Part shown: positions 10,580 to 18,972 of the stretch, one piece after another | Numbering within the stretch: position 1 is the first letter of the stretch | How the letters are laid out: every line of letters begins with the position of its first letter | Assembly: GCF_000282635.1 (NCBI RefSeq) | Contig: NZ_AKIW01000014.1 | Location: 1 to 59,632, forward strand | Length of the DNA stretch: 59,632 bases | Reading direction: 5' to 3' | Source of the DNA: Variovorax sp. CF313 | GTDB lineage: Bacteria; Pseudomonadota; Gammaproteobacteria; Burkholderiales; Burkholderiaceae_C | Translations under genes and position numbers: made by a program | Notes under the pieces: generated by a model | Databases searched by the model: none | The model's input: only the letters and a program-made list of their open reading frames with translations | What the model was told of the DNA's origin: nothing

Positions 10580-10600
10580 GTTTCCTCTATTGAAACAATG
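10580..10600. promoter_or_regulatory. Candidate regulator box, copy 1
   Basis: GTTTCC-N6-TGAAACAATG, containing the exact inverted repeat GTTTC-N7-GAAAC. A second 21-bp copy, matching at 15 of 21 positions, lies at 10732-10752 just before the LysR gene. It is placed as an upstream site for the DUF4148-like gene. The 304-bp gap 10460-10763 holds nothing else recognisable. Confidence 0.4.
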
Positions 10601-10731
10601 CGAGCATCAAGGCATGCCGGTAGAAGAAAGCGGCCGGTTCCGGAACGGCCCAGCCGTGGCTGGCAACGTCGGCGTGAACCACAGTGTCGCGGGAGCCGGC
10701 TAAGAAAAACCCCGGAGAATCGAACCATCGC

Positions 10732-10752
10732 GTTCCCAAAACGGAAACAATG
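10732..10752. promoter_or_regulatory. Candidate regulator box, copy 2 (autoregulation)
   Basis: GTTCCC-N6-GGAAACAATG, similar to the copy at 10580-10600 and ending 12 bp before the LysR start codon. Its position suits LysR-type autoregulation, but the motif is proposed from the two copies only. Confidence 0.4.
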
Positions 10753-10763
10753 GGCTTATTCAC

Positions 10764-11669
10764 ATGGACAGTCTCGACCTGATCAGAACCTTTCGGGAAG
10801 TCGCCTCGCAAGGCAGTTTTTCCCAGGCAGCCAAGAGGCTCGACATGTCGAAGGCCACCGTCAGCAAGTACGTGGCCGAGCTGGAAACCCGCTTCGGCGT
10901 GCGTCTTCTCAACCGCTCCACGCGCTCCGTGAGCCTCACCGACGCCGGCCAGCTGCTGCTGGAGCGCAGCACGCCGGTGCTCGAGATGGTCGAGCTCACC
11001 CAGTCGGAACTGCAGGACCGCGCCAGCCAGCCCGGCGGCCGGCTGCGCATCTCGGCCCCGCACGGCATGGGCAACGGCGAGTTTCCGAACCTGCTGGCCG
11101 ACTTCATGCGCTACTACCCCGACGTGACGATCAGCCTGCAGCTGACCAACCGCACCGTCGACCTCGCCGAGGAAGGCATCGACGTCGAACTGCGCAGCGG
11201 CCCGGTGGAAGACGCCAACCTCATCGTGCGCAAGCTGCGCCTGATGAACATGGTGGTCTGCGCCTCGCCGATCTACTGGAAGAAGCACGGCAAGCCCGAG
11301 CATCCGCGCGACCTGTCTGGCCACGACGCCCTCACGTTCTCGCTGCTGGGCCAGCAGCCGGTGTGGCGCTTCGACGAGAACGGCACGCCGCTCGACGTGC
11401 AGGTCAAGAGCCGCATGGACTGCACAGAGGCTGCGCCGCTGATCCGCGTGGCGATGCACGGCTTCGGCGTGATCTACCTGCCGTCGATCCTCGTGCAGTC
11501 GCACCTCGACCAGGGCGAACTCGTGCCCGTGCTGCAGGACTACGCGCGCAAGGACATGTGGCTGTCGGCCGCCTACCTGCAGCGGCGCCACAACAGCGCC
11601 GCGCTGCGCGCGCTGCTCGACTTCCTGCAGACGCGGGTGGGTCCTGAATCGGCGCAAAGAAGCAAGTAA
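10764..11669 (+). CDS. LysR family transcriptional regulator
   Basis: DNA-binding regulator of 301 residues. The N-terminal helix-turn-helix (about 18-60) reads GSFSQAAKRLDMSKATVSKYVAELE, and a LysR substrate-binding domain fills about 90-295. The RISAPHGMG opening of the effector domain and the NRTVDLAEEGIDVELR motif put it in the large CrgA/AaeR-like group. The effector is unknown. It is divergent from the DUF4148-like gene and converges on the dienelactone hydrolase gene 18 bp away. Confidence 0.93.
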   Translation: MDSLDLIRTFREVASQGSFSQAAKRLDMSKATVSKYVAELETRFGVRLLNRSTRSVSLTDAGQLLLERSTPVLEMVELTQSELQDRASQPGGRLRISAPHGMGNGEFPNLLADFMRYYPDVTISLQLTNRTVDLAEEGIDVELRSGPVEDANLIVRKLRLMNMVVCASPIYWKKHGKPEHPRDLSGHDALTFSLLGQQPVWRFDENGTPLDVQVKSRMDCTEAAPLIRVAMHGFGVIYLPSILVQSHLDQGELVPVLQDYARKDMWLSAAYLQRRHNSAALRALLDFLQTRVGPESAQRSK

Positions 11670-11687
11670 GGGCGCCGAGGCGCTGCT

Positions 11688-12371
11688 TCAGCCGACGTGC
11701 TTCGCAAAGAACGCCAGCGTGCGTTCCCGCGCGAGCTTTGCCGCGTCGGCGTCGTAGGAGCCGCGCTGGTCGCAGTTGAAGCCGTGGCCGACCGGGTACA
11801 CGTGCACTTCCACCTCCGGATGCGCCTTCTTGAACGACTCGACGGTGTCCAGCGGAATCCAGTGGTCCTGGTTGCCGAAATGCGCGAGCACCGGCACCTT
11901 GGGCTGGCGTGCCGTTTCCTCGGGCGTGGTCATGCCGCCGCCGTAGTAGGGCGCCGCTGCCGCCAGGCCCGGCAGCAGCGCCGCTGCGCGCCACACCAGC
12001 AGGCCGCCCCAGCAGTAGCCGACGATGCCGACCTTGCCGGCCTTCGACGCGTAGGCGATGGACGCCTCGATGTCCTGCAGCACGCCCGGCGCCGGCAGCG
12101 CCTCGACCGCGGTTTTCAGGCCGAAGCCGTTCTTCATGTCGTCGTCCGAATAGCCCAGCTCCACGCCCGGCTTGACGCGGTGGAAGGTCGACGGCGCCAC
12201 GGCGAGGTAACCCTCCGCCGCGTAGCCGTCAGCCACCGCGCGGATGTGCGAGTTGACGCCGAAGATTTCCTGCACCACGACCACCGCGCCGCGCGGCTTG
12301 CCCGCCGGCTCGGCCACGTAGGCGGGGAAGATGAAGCCGTCCTTGGCCTTGAGATCGATGAATTGACCCAT
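11688..12371 (-). CDS. Dienelactone hydrolase family protein
   Basis: Cytoplasmic alpha/beta hydrolase of 227 residues. The dienelactone-hydrolase triad is complete: Cys120 in GYCWGG, Asp169 in GNQDHWIP and His196 in GHGFNCD, with the activating Glu35 in QEIFG. The family includes the carboxymethylenebutenolidase of chlorocatechol degradation. The frame is open further upstream, but an AAGGAG site 10 nt before the ATG at 12369-12371 fixes the start at MGQFIDLK. It lies 49 bp downstream of the DsbA-fold isomerase gene, same strand. Confidence 0.92.
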   Translation of the reverse strand: MGQFIDLKAKDGFIFPAYVAEPAGKPRGAVVVVQEIFGVNSHIRAVADGYAAEGYLAVAPSTFHRVKPGVELGYSDDDMKNGFGLKTAVEALPAPGVLQDIEASIAYASKAGKVGIVGYCWGGLLVWRAAALLPGLAAAAPYYGGGMTTPEETARQPKVPVLAHFGNQDHWIPLDTVESFKKAHPEVEVHVYPVGHGFNCDQRGSYDADAAKLARERTLAFFAKHVG

Positions 12372-12420
12372 GTTGTCTTGCTCCTTGATGGCAAATAGAT
12401 GAATGAATGAATGCCGGGGG

Positions 12421-13026
12421 TCAAGGGCGCAGCGCCCGCTCGACAAAGTCGAGGCGGTCCTGGCCCCAGAAGATCTCGCCGTCGATCACGTAGCTCGGCG
12501 CGCCGAACACCTGGATGTCGATGGCCTCCTGCGTGTAGGCCTCGTAGCGCTCCTGCACCGCCTGGCTCTGAGACTGCTCGGCGCGCTTGGGCGACAGCCC
12601 GCATTCGATGACCAGCGAATCGAGCACCTTCGGATCGCCGATGTTGCGCTCCTGCACCCACACGGCCGCGAACACCGCCGCGCACATGCGCATGGCGGCC
12701 TCGGTGCCGTCGTGCATGTCGACCGCGATGATGAGCCGGGCCGCATCGTCGCTGGCCACGGGAAAGAACTTCGGCCTGGTGTTCAGCGGCAGGCCGAGGT
12801 GGCGCGAGAAGCGCGCCAGGTCGACCAGCCGGTACGCCTGGCGCTGCGGTGCGCGTTTGCCCAGCGGCAACCCGCCCGACACAGGGAACACGCTGCCCAT
12901 GTCGATGGGCCGTACGCGCACCGCGGCACCGGCGGCCGCGGCAATCGCCGCGAAGCGGGAATGCCCCAGATAAGTCCATGGGCTCTGTGGCGCAAAGTAG
13001 TAGTCGATGGTTCTGTTGGTGCTCAT
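12421..13026 (-). CDS. 2-hydroxychromene-2-carboxylate isomerase-like protein (DsbA fold)
   Basis: Thioredoxin/DsbA-fold protein of 201 residues. The N-terminus TIDYYFAPQSPWTYLGH replaces the catalytic Cys with Ser-Pro, as in glutathione-dependent HCCA isomerases (NahD/kappa-GST family). The C-terminus has the family motif FGAPSYVIDGEIFWGQDRLDF. Those enzymes act in naphthalene breakdown, but here the substrate is unproven. The start MSTNRTIDYY at 13024-13026 has a G-rich site upstream. It forms a two-gene unit with the dienelactone hydrolase and is divergent from an SDR gene. Confidence 0.88.
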   Translation of the reverse strand: MSTNRTIDYYFAPQSPWTYLGHSRFAAIAAAAGAAVRVRPIDMGSVFPVSGGLPLGKRAPQRQAYRLVDLARFSRHLGLPLNTRPKFFPVASDDAARLIIAVDMHDGTEAAMRMCAAVFAAVWVQERNIGDPKVLDSLVIECGLSPKRAEQSQSQAVQERYEAYTQEAIDIQVFGAPSYVIDGEIFWGQDRLDFVERALRP

Positions 13027-13099
13027 GCGCGTGCCCCCGATGATGTAATCCAAGCCAACGGTTTTAACTGACACGCAGTTTCTCTGCAGGAGGTAGGTT

Positions 13100-13846
13100 T
13101 TGGACCAAGTGCTCTTGATCACGGGCGGCGGGCGCGGCATCGGCGCCGCCACCGCCGTGCTCGCCGCGCAGCGCGGCTACGCGGTGGCCGTCAACTACGC
13201 CAGCAACTCTCTGGCCGCCGACGAGGTGGTGCGCACCATCCGCGCGGGCGGCGGCACCGCCATGGCCGTGCAGGCCGACGTGGGCGACGAGGCGCAGGTG
13301 CTCGCCATGTTCCAGAAGGTCGACGCGAGGTTCGGCCGGCTGACGGCGCTGGTCAACAACGCCGGCGTGGTCGACGTGCAGGCACGCGTCGACGAGATGA
13401 GCGTGGCCCGGCTGGAGCGCATGTTCCGCATCAACGTGATCGGCAGCTTCATCTGCGCGCGCGAGGCCGTGCGGCGCATGAGCACGCGCTACGGCGGCGC
13501 GGGCGGCGCCATCGTCAACATCTCCAGCGCCGCCGCGCGGCTGGGCTCGCCCGACCAGTACGTCGACTACGCCGCGAGCAAGGGCGCCATCGACACCTTC
13601 ACCATCGGGCTGGCCAAGGAAGTGGCGGCCGAAGGCATCCGCGTGAACGCAGTGCGCCCCGGACTGATCGATACCGAGATCCACGCCTCGGGCGGCATGC
13701 CGGACCGCGCCTTCGATCTCGCGCCCACCGTGCCCATGCAGCGCACCGGCAGCGCAGAGGAAATCGCGGGCGCCATCCTGTGGCTGCTGTCCGCCGAGGC
13801 CAGCTACACCACCATGGCCCTGCTCGACGTCGCCGGAGGCCGCTGA
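13100..13846 (+). CDS. SDR family oxidoreductase (TTG start)
   Basis: Classical short-chain dehydrogenase/reductase of 248 residues. The nucleotide-binding motif TGGGRGIG is at about 8-15, NNAG near 90, and the catalytic Ser plus YxxxK (YAASK) around 140-160. PGLIDTEIHASGG is the usual post-catalytic segment. The start is a TTG at 13100-13102 with a strong AGGAGGT site close upstream; no ATG fits the N-terminus. The substrate is unknown. It overlaps no gene and is followed after 2 bp by marC, so the two are likely translated together. Confidence 0.92.
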   Translation: MDQVLLITGGGRGIGAATAVLAAQRGYAVAVNYASNSLAADEVVRTIRAGGGTAMAVQADVGDEAQVLAMFQKVDARFGRLTALVNNAGVVDVQARVDEMSVARLERMFRINVIGSFICAREAVRRMSTRYGGAGGAIVNISSAAARLGSPDQYVDYAASKGAIDTFTIGLAKEVAAEGIRVNAVRPGLIDTEIHASGGMPDRAFDLAPTVPMQRTGSAEEIAGAILWLLSAEASYTTMALLDVAGGR

Positions 13847-13848
13847 CC

Positions 13849-14502
13849 ATGAGCACCTCGATGGACCTGATCAAGCCGCTGGTCACGCTGGTGGCCATCG
13901 TCAACCCGCTGGCCATCGTGCCGTTCTTCATCCACTACACGCAGGGCTACAGCGATGCGCAGCGCCGCCACACGGTGCGCATGTCGGCCTTCAGCGCTTT
14001 CGTGGTGATCGCGGTGAGCGCGCTGCTCGGGCTGCAACTGCTGTCCTTCTTCGGCATCTCGATCGCGAGCTTCCAGGTCGGCGGCGGCCTGCTGCTGCTC
14101 ATGAGCTCGCTGTCGATGCTGAATGCCAAGCCGGCCGAGAGCAAGACCAACGTCGAGGAGCTGCGCGCCACCGAAGTGAAGGCCTCCATGGGCGCGTCCA
14201 TCGCGGTGGTGCCGCTCACCATTCCGCTGCTCACCGGGCCGGCCACCATTTCCACCGTGGTCATCTACGCGGACAAGACGCAGCACCTGTGGGAACTCGC
14301 GGTGCTGGTCGGCTACGGCGTGGTGGTCGCGCTGGCCACCGCGGTGGCCTTCTCGCTCGCGCAACCCATTGCGCGCGTGCTCGGCAAGACGGGCATCAAC
14401 ATCATGACGCGGCTCATGGGGCTGATCCTCGCGGCGCTCGCGGTAGAGGTGATGGCCGATGGGCTGGGGAAGCTGTTTCCGATCCTGCAGCGCGTGGGCT
14501 GA
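13849..14502 (+). CDS. marC: MarC family integral membrane protein
   Basis: Inner-membrane protein of 217 residues with about six hydrophobic segments. It shows MarC/UPF0056 features: IVNPLAIVPFFIHYT near the start, VVPLTIPLLTGPATIS in the middle, and TGINIMTRLMGLILAALAVE near the end. Some relatives are annotated as amino acid (NAAT) transporters; the physiological role is unsettled. The ATG at 13849 lies 2 bp after the SDR stop codon. It converges on the EVE gene with a 5-bp gap and no terminator. Confidence 0.9.
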   Translation: MSTSMDLIKPLVTLVAIVNPLAIVPFFIHYTQGYSDAQRRHTVRMSAFSAFVVIAVSALLGLQLLSFFGISIASFQVGGGLLLLMSSLSMLNAKPAESKTNVEELRATEVKASMGASIAVVPLTIPLLTGPATISTVVIYADKTQHLWELAVLVGYGVVVALATAVAFSLAQPIARVLGKTGINIMTRLMGLILAALAVEVMADGLGKLFPILQRVG

Positions 14503-14507
14503 TTCAT

Positions 14508-14969
14508 TCAGCCCAGCATCTTCTCGATGATCCGCCAGTGCGCGGGTTCGACCGGCGTGATCGACAGCCGGTTGCCCTTGCGCAGCACGACCAGGTCGGC
14601 CAGCTCGGGCCTGGCGCGCAGCTCGGGCAGCGAGAGCAGCCGCGTCTTGCGCAGCGCCTGCACATCCACCAGCAGCCAGCGCGGATCGTCCTTCTTCGAG
14701 GCCTCGTCGTAGTAGGGCGACTTCGGATCGAACTGCGTCGGGTCGGGCTTGATGCCCGAGGCCACGCGCGCAATGCCCGCGATGCCGGGCTCCGGGCAGC
14801 TCGAGTGATAGAACAACACGCCGTCGCCGACCTTCATGCCATCGCGCATGAAGTTGCGTGCCTGATAGTTGCGCACGCCGGTCCAGGCCACGGTGGCGCC
14901 GGGCGCGGCGAGCGCGTCGTCGATCGAGACCTCGTCGGGCTCGGATTTCATCAACCAGTACTGTGGCAT
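14508..14969 (-). CDS. EVE domain protein (thymocyte nuclear protein 1-like)
   Basis: Single-domain protein of 153 residues starting MPQYWLMKSEPDEVSIDD, with WTGVRNYQARNFMRDGMKVGD and LFYHSSCPEPGIAGIARV. These are hallmark segments of the EVE domain, a PUA-like fold that reads modified bases. A role in binding modified nucleic acid is inferred from the family. The gene is solitary, downstream of the liv receptor gene and separated from it by the first copy of a structured intergenic repeat. Confidence 0.92.
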   Translation of the reverse strand: MPQYWLMKSEPDEVSIDDALAAPGATVAWTGVRNYQARNFMRDGMKVGDGVLFYHSSCPEPGIAGIARVASGIKPDPTQFDPKSPYYDEASKKDDPRWLLVDVQALRKTRLLSLPELRARPELADLVVLRKGNRLSITPVEPAHWRIIEKMLG

Positions 14970-15033
14970 TGCGGTCTCTTCACCGGAGGAATTCGCCGCA
15001 AATATAAACCTGCACCAGGCCGTGCACCTTCAT

Positions 15034-15131
15034 CGCGGAACACCGCGGAACCGGCTCTGCCGGGCCGCAGGTGTTGCCCCCGGCGAGGGGGTGTGCGCAG
15101 CGACACGAAGTGCGCGAAGCATGGGGGAGCG
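15034..15131 (+). repeat. Structured intergenic repeat, copy A
   Basis: About 95 bp, starting with ACACCGCGGAACCGGCTCTG and ending near ATGGGGGAGC. It contains the inverted repeats CCGGC-N3-GCCGG-like and CCCCC-GGCGA-GGGGG, and the ACACGAAGTG segment. The same sequence recurs at 19839-19934 and, inverted, at 56092-56183. In all three cases it lies between two genes on the same strand and is antisense to their transcription as written here. It contains no open frame of its own. Confidence 0.85.
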
Positions 15132-15136
15132 CCGGG

Positions 15137-16303
15137 TCAGGGTGTCACATAGTCGGACACGACCACCCACTTGCCATCCTTGATCTGCGACAGGCGCGAC
15201 AGGTCGTTGCCCAGGCGCTTGGTGGCGGTGTAGCTGCTCTTCGGGCTGCCGAACATGTCGGGCTCGAAGGTCATGCTGTCCATCGCCTTGATGAAGCTGT
15301 CGGTCGTGAGGTTCGGCCCGGCCTTGGTCGCCGCCTTGATGAACGAATCGATGATCACGTAGCCGTACACCGAGAACACGGTCGGGTCTTCGTTGAACTT
15401 GGTCTTGTACTTGTTGGCCCAGAAGCGCAGCGGCTGCGACTGCTCGTCGGTGTACGGGTTCTGCACCGTCATGGTGGCGTAGATGCCGTCCATCGCCTTG
15501 CCGCCCAGCTTGTGGATCAGGTCGGTGTAGGCCGCGCTCGAGCCCAGGAAGGTCGGGTTGAAACCCGTCTTGCGCGACTCGCCCACGGTGCCGATGGTCT
15601 CGCGGATGATGGTGCCGAGCACCACGAGGTCGCAGTTGGCGGCCTTCATCTTGGCGACCTGCGAGCTGAAGTCGGTGGCGCCGCGCTTGAACGAGGTCTT
15701 CTCGGCCAGCTCCATGCCGGCGGTCTTCAGGCCCGCCTCGGCGCCGCGCAGCACCTCGAGGCCGAACTCGTCGTCCTGGTAGATGGTGCAGACCTTCTTG
15801 GCGCCCTTCTCCTTGATCATCTTGGGCAGGGCCAGGCGGATCTGGTCGTAGTAGGTGGCTGCGAACGAATACTTCAGCCGATTGAGCGGCTCGTACATTT
15901 CGCGCGCTGCGGTGATCGGCATGAAGTTGACGATGTTCTTCTCGAACTGCACCGGCATCGCCGCCATGTTCTGCGCCGTGCCGATGTGGCCGGCCATGAT
16001 GAATATCTTTTCCTGGTTCACCAGCTTCTGCGCCGCCAGCACGGCCTTCTTCGGGTCGTAGCCCGAGTCTTCGACGAAGAGCTTGAGCTTGCGCCCATTG
16101 AGGCTGCCCTGCTCGTTGAGTTCGTCCACGCGCAGCTGCATGCCGTTGCGCGCCTGCTTGCCGAAGCCCGCGAGCGGACCCGACAGGTCCTGGATCGTGC
16201 CGATGCGGATCTCGTCCTTGCTCACGCCCTGCTGCTGAGCGGATGCGAGCGTCGCGATCAGGCCCAGCACGGCCAGCGTCGTCAGTGTCTTGAGCTTCGT
16301 CAT
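15137..16303 (-). CDS. livK: Branched-chain amino acid-type ABC transporter substrate-binding protein
   Basis: Periplasmic receptor of 388 residues (type I periplasmic-binding fold). A signal peptide MTKLKTLTTLAVLGLIATLASA is followed by the family's mature start EIRIGTIQDLSGPLAGFGKQARNGM. The ATG at 16301-16303 has an AGGAGA site 9 nt upstream. It ends the liv-type operon, after the acyl-CoA ligase gene with a 33-bp gap. Because a CoA ligase lies between it and the ATPases, the ligand is more likely an aromatic or aliphatic acid than leucine; this is inference. Confidence 0.9.
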   Translation of the reverse strand: MTKLKTLTTLAVLGLIATLASAQQQGVSKDEIRIGTIQDLSGPLAGFGKQARNGMQLRVDELNEQGSLNGRKLKLFVEDSGYDPKKAVLAAQKLVNQEKIFIMAGHIGTAQNMAAMPVQFEKNIVNFMPITAAREMYEPLNRLKYSFAATYYDQIRLALPKMIKEKGAKKVCTIYQDDEFGLEVLRGAEAGLKTAGMELAEKTSFKRGATDFSSQVAKMKAANCDLVVLGTIIRETIGTVGESRKTGFNPTFLGSSAAYTDLIHKLGGKAMDGIYATMTVQNPYTDEQSQPLRFWANKYKTKFNEDPTVFSVYGYVIIDSFIKAATKAGPNLTTDSFIKAMDSMTFEPDMFGSPKSSYTATKRLGNDLSRLSQIKDGKWVVVSDYVTP

Positions 16304-16336
16304 AGCGGTGTCTCCTCGGGTTGGCAAAAAAAGAGG

Positions 16337-18193
16337 TCAGCGGTACATGGCGTCGATGCGGCCGGCGTACTTGGTCTGCACCAGCTTGCGCTTGAGCTTC
16401 ATCGTGGGCGTGAGCTCCTCGTCCTCGGCGCTGAGCTGCGTTTCGAGCAGAAAGAACTTCTTGATCTGCTCGACGCGCGCGAACCTGGCGTTGACGCGAT
16501 CGATCTCGCCCTGGATCAAATCCTGCACTTCCTTCGTGCGCGTCAGGCTCTCGTAGTTGCTGAACGGCACGTCGTGGTCCTGCGCAAACTTCTCGACGTT
16601 CTCCTGATCGATCATGACGATCACCGTGAGGTACGGCCGCTTGTCGCCGATGACCACGGCATCGGTGATGTAGGGGCTGAACTTGAGCTCGTTCTCCAGC
16701 TCGCTGGGCGTCACGTTCTTCCCACCCGCCGTGATGATGATGTCTTTCATCCGGTCGGTGATGCGGAAATACCCGTCCTCGTCCATCGTGCCCACGTCGC
16801 CGGTGTGCAGCCAGCCGTCGGCGTCGATGGTCTCGGCCGTCTTCTCGGGCAGGTTGAGGTAACCCATGAAGACATTGGGGCCGCGCACCAGGATCTCGCC
16901 GGTGGCGGGGTCGAGGCGCACCTCGTTGTAGCCGGTGGCCGGGCCGATGGAGCCCGGCTTGATGCGCGTGGCCGGCACCGCGGTCGAGGCGCCGCACGAC
17001 TCCGTCATGCCCCACACCTCCAGCATCGGCACGCCCAGCGCGAGATACCACTTGACCAGCTCGGGCGAGATGGGCGCCGCGCCCGTCACCAGGAAGCGCG
17101 CGCGGTGGATGCCGATGAGCTTGCGCGCGTTGTCCAGCGCGAGCATGCGCGCGAGCCTGAACCTGAACTTCAGCGGCGAGCTCACCGGCTCGCCCGCCAG
17201 CACGCGGTTGGCGATCTCCTCGCCCACGCCGATGCTCCACCTGTAGGCCGCCTGCTGCAGCGGGCTCGCCTCCTTCAGGGCGATCATCACGCCCGAATAG
17301 AACTTCTCCCACACGCGCGGCACGGCCGTGAACACCGTGGGTGCGATCTCGCGCACGTTCTCCGGCACGGTCTCGGGGTTCTCGACGAAGTTGAGGATAG
17401 CGCCGGTGTACATCGCGAAGTACTCGCCGCCCATGCGCTCGGCGATGTGGCACAGCGGCAGGAAGCACATGCGCTCGTCGGTCTGGTCCTGCGCGACGAG
17501 CGTGTTGTAGCCGCGCGCGGTGTACACGAGCCCGGCATGGCTGTGCATGGCGCCCTTGGGCTTGCCGGTGGTGCCCGAGGTGTAGACGAGGATGGCGAGG
17601 TCTTCAGGGCGGCAGGCGGCAACCGTACGTTCGACCGCCTGCGGATCGGTGGCCAGGTGCTGGCGCCCGAGCGCGCGCAGCGCGTCGAGGCTCATCACCG
17701 CTGCATCGTCGAGGTCGCGCAGGCCTTCCATGTCGAACACGACCAAGCAGCGCAGGCGCGGCAGGCCGGCGCGCACCTCGAGCGCCTTGTCGAGCTGCTC
17801 GTCGTCTTCCACGAAGAGCACGGTGGTGCCCGAGTCTTCGCAAAGGTAGTGCACCTGCGAGGCCGCGTCGGTCGGATAGATGCCATTGGAGACACCGCCG
17901 CAGCTCAGCACCGCGAGATCGGCGAGCACCCATTCGATGACGGTGTTGGACAGGATCGACGCGCACTCGCCCGGCGCAAAGCCGATGGACTGGAGGCCGG
18001 CCGCGATCTCGCGCACCGCGTCGGCGGTCTGGTGCCAGCTCCAGCTGCGCCAGATGCCCAGTTCCTTCTGCCGCATCCAGATGTTGTCGCCGCGCTGCTT
18101 CACGGCGTTCCAGAACATCGCGGGAATGGTGTCGCCGGGCACGACGACGTCGAGCCGGGGTGCGAAGGCGTCGAGGTCCCAGAGTCCTTGCAT
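16337..18193 (-). CDS. AMP-dependent acyl-CoA synthetase (long-chain type)
   Basis: Cytoplasmic enzyme of 618 residues that activates a carboxylic acid with ATP and CoA. The AMP-binding motif is ILVYTSGTTGKPKGAMHSH, WGMTESCG is the A5-type motif, and GWLHTGDVGTMDEDGYFRITDR is the adenylate-forming hinge region. The C-terminus TPTMKLKRKLVQTKY is typical of the FAA1/FadD15-like group. A GGAGA site precedes the ATG at 18191-18193. It lies inside the liv-type operon, 5 bp after livF, which suggests immediate CoA trapping of the imported acid. The substrate cannot be read from the sequence. Confidence 0.92.
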   Translation of the reverse strand: MQGLWDLDAFAPRLDVVVPGDTIPAMFWNAVKQRGDNIWMRQKELGIWRSWSWHQTADAVREIAAGLQSIGFAPGECASILSNTVIEWVLADLAVLSCGGVSNGIYPTDAASQVHYLCEDSGTTVLFVEDDEQLDKALEVRAGLPRLRCLVVFDMEGLRDLDDAAVMSLDALRALGRQHLATDPQAVERTVAACRPEDLAILVYTSGTTGKPKGAMHSHAGLVYTARGYNTLVAQDQTDERMCFLPLCHIAERMGGEYFAMYTGAILNFVENPETVPENVREIAPTVFTAVPRVWEKFYSGVMIALKEASPLQQAAYRWSIGVGEEIANRVLAGEPVSSPLKFRFRLARMLALDNARKLIGIHRARFLVTGAAPISPELVKWYLALGVPMLEVWGMTESCGASTAVPATRIKPGSIGPATGYNEVRLDPATGEILVRGPNVFMGYLNLPEKTAETIDADGWLHTGDVGTMDEDGYFRITDRMKDIIITAGGKNVTPSELENELKFSPYITDAVVIGDKRPYLTVIVMIDQENVEKFAQDHDVPFSNYESLTRTKEVQDLIQGEIDRVNARFARVEQIKKFFLLETQLSAEDEELTPTMKLKRKLVQTKYAGRIDAMYR

Positions 18194-18198
18194 GGCGG

Positions 18199-18972
18199 CT
18201 ATCTCCAGGTTTTCTTCTTTTTCCAGCGCCGCTCGCCGCGCACGCCGTCGTCCTTCACGCCGAGGTAGAACTCCTTGATGTCTTCCTTCTCGCGCAGGCG
18301 TTCACAGGTGTCCTCCATCACGATGCGGCCGTTCTCCAGCACGTAGCCGTGGTCGGCGGCGTTGAGCGCCATGTTGGCGTTCTGCTCGACCAGCAGGATG
18401 GTGGTGCCGCGCTCGCGGTTGATGCGCACGACGATCTCGAAGATCTCTTTCGTCAGTTTCGGACTCAGCCCGAGGCTCGGTTCGTCCAGAAGAATCAGAT
18501 GCGGCGCGGCCATGATCGCGCGCGAGATGGCGAGCATCTGCTGCTGGCCGCCCGACAGCAGCCCCGCGTCCTGCGTGGCCCGCTCGCGCAGGATCGGGAA
18601 GTAGGTGTAGACCGTCTCCATGTCCCGCGCCACGCCGTCGCGGTCCTTGCGGGTGTAGGCGCCCATCAGCAGGTTGTCCTTCACCGACAGCAGCGGGAAC
18701 ACCTCGCGGCCTTCGGGCACGTGGCTCAGCCCCTGCTGGACGATGTGGGCCGGGTCCTTGGCGGTGATGTTCCTGCCCTGGAATTCGATGCTGCCCTTGC
18801 GGGGGTCGATGATTCCGGAGATGGTCTTGAGGATGGTCGTCTTGCCTGCGCCGTTCGAACCGAGCACGGTCACGATCTCGCCCTGCCTGACTTTCAGGCT
18901 GACGCCACGGATCGCCTTGATCGGACCGTAGGCGCTCTCTACGTTGAGAAGCTGAAGGACTGCGTCGCTCAT
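18199..18972 (-). CDS. livF: ABC transporter ATP-binding protein LivF-type
   Basis: Cytoplasmic ATPase of 257 residues, one half of the importer's motor. The Walker A motif is GSNGAGKTT, the signature LLSGGQQQMLAISRA, and Walker B LILLDEPSLGLSP. The LivF mark SHVPEGREVFP is present. The C-terminus carries a basic extension (RGERRWKKKKTWR) beyond the usual end. Its ATG overlaps the livG stop by 4 bp. Confidence 0.95.
   Translation of the reverse strand: MSDAVLQLLNVESAYGPIKAIRGVSLKVRQGEIVTVLGSNGAGKTTILKTISGIIDPRKGSIEFQGRNITAKDPAHIVQQGLSHVPEGREVFPLLSVKDNLLMGAYTRKDRDGVARDMETVYTYFPILRERATQDAGLLSGGQQQMLAISRAIMAAPHLILLDEPSLGLSPKLTKEIFEIVVRINRERGTTILLVEQNANMALNAADHGYVLENGRIVMEDTCERLREKEDIKEFYLGVKDDGVRGERRWKKKKTWR

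Noticed and set aside
15071..18268. Very long open frame (over 1000 codons) on the plus strand
   Set aside because: It is the antisense shadow of the receptor and acyl-CoA ligase genes and has no motifs. The reverse-strand genes are well supported.
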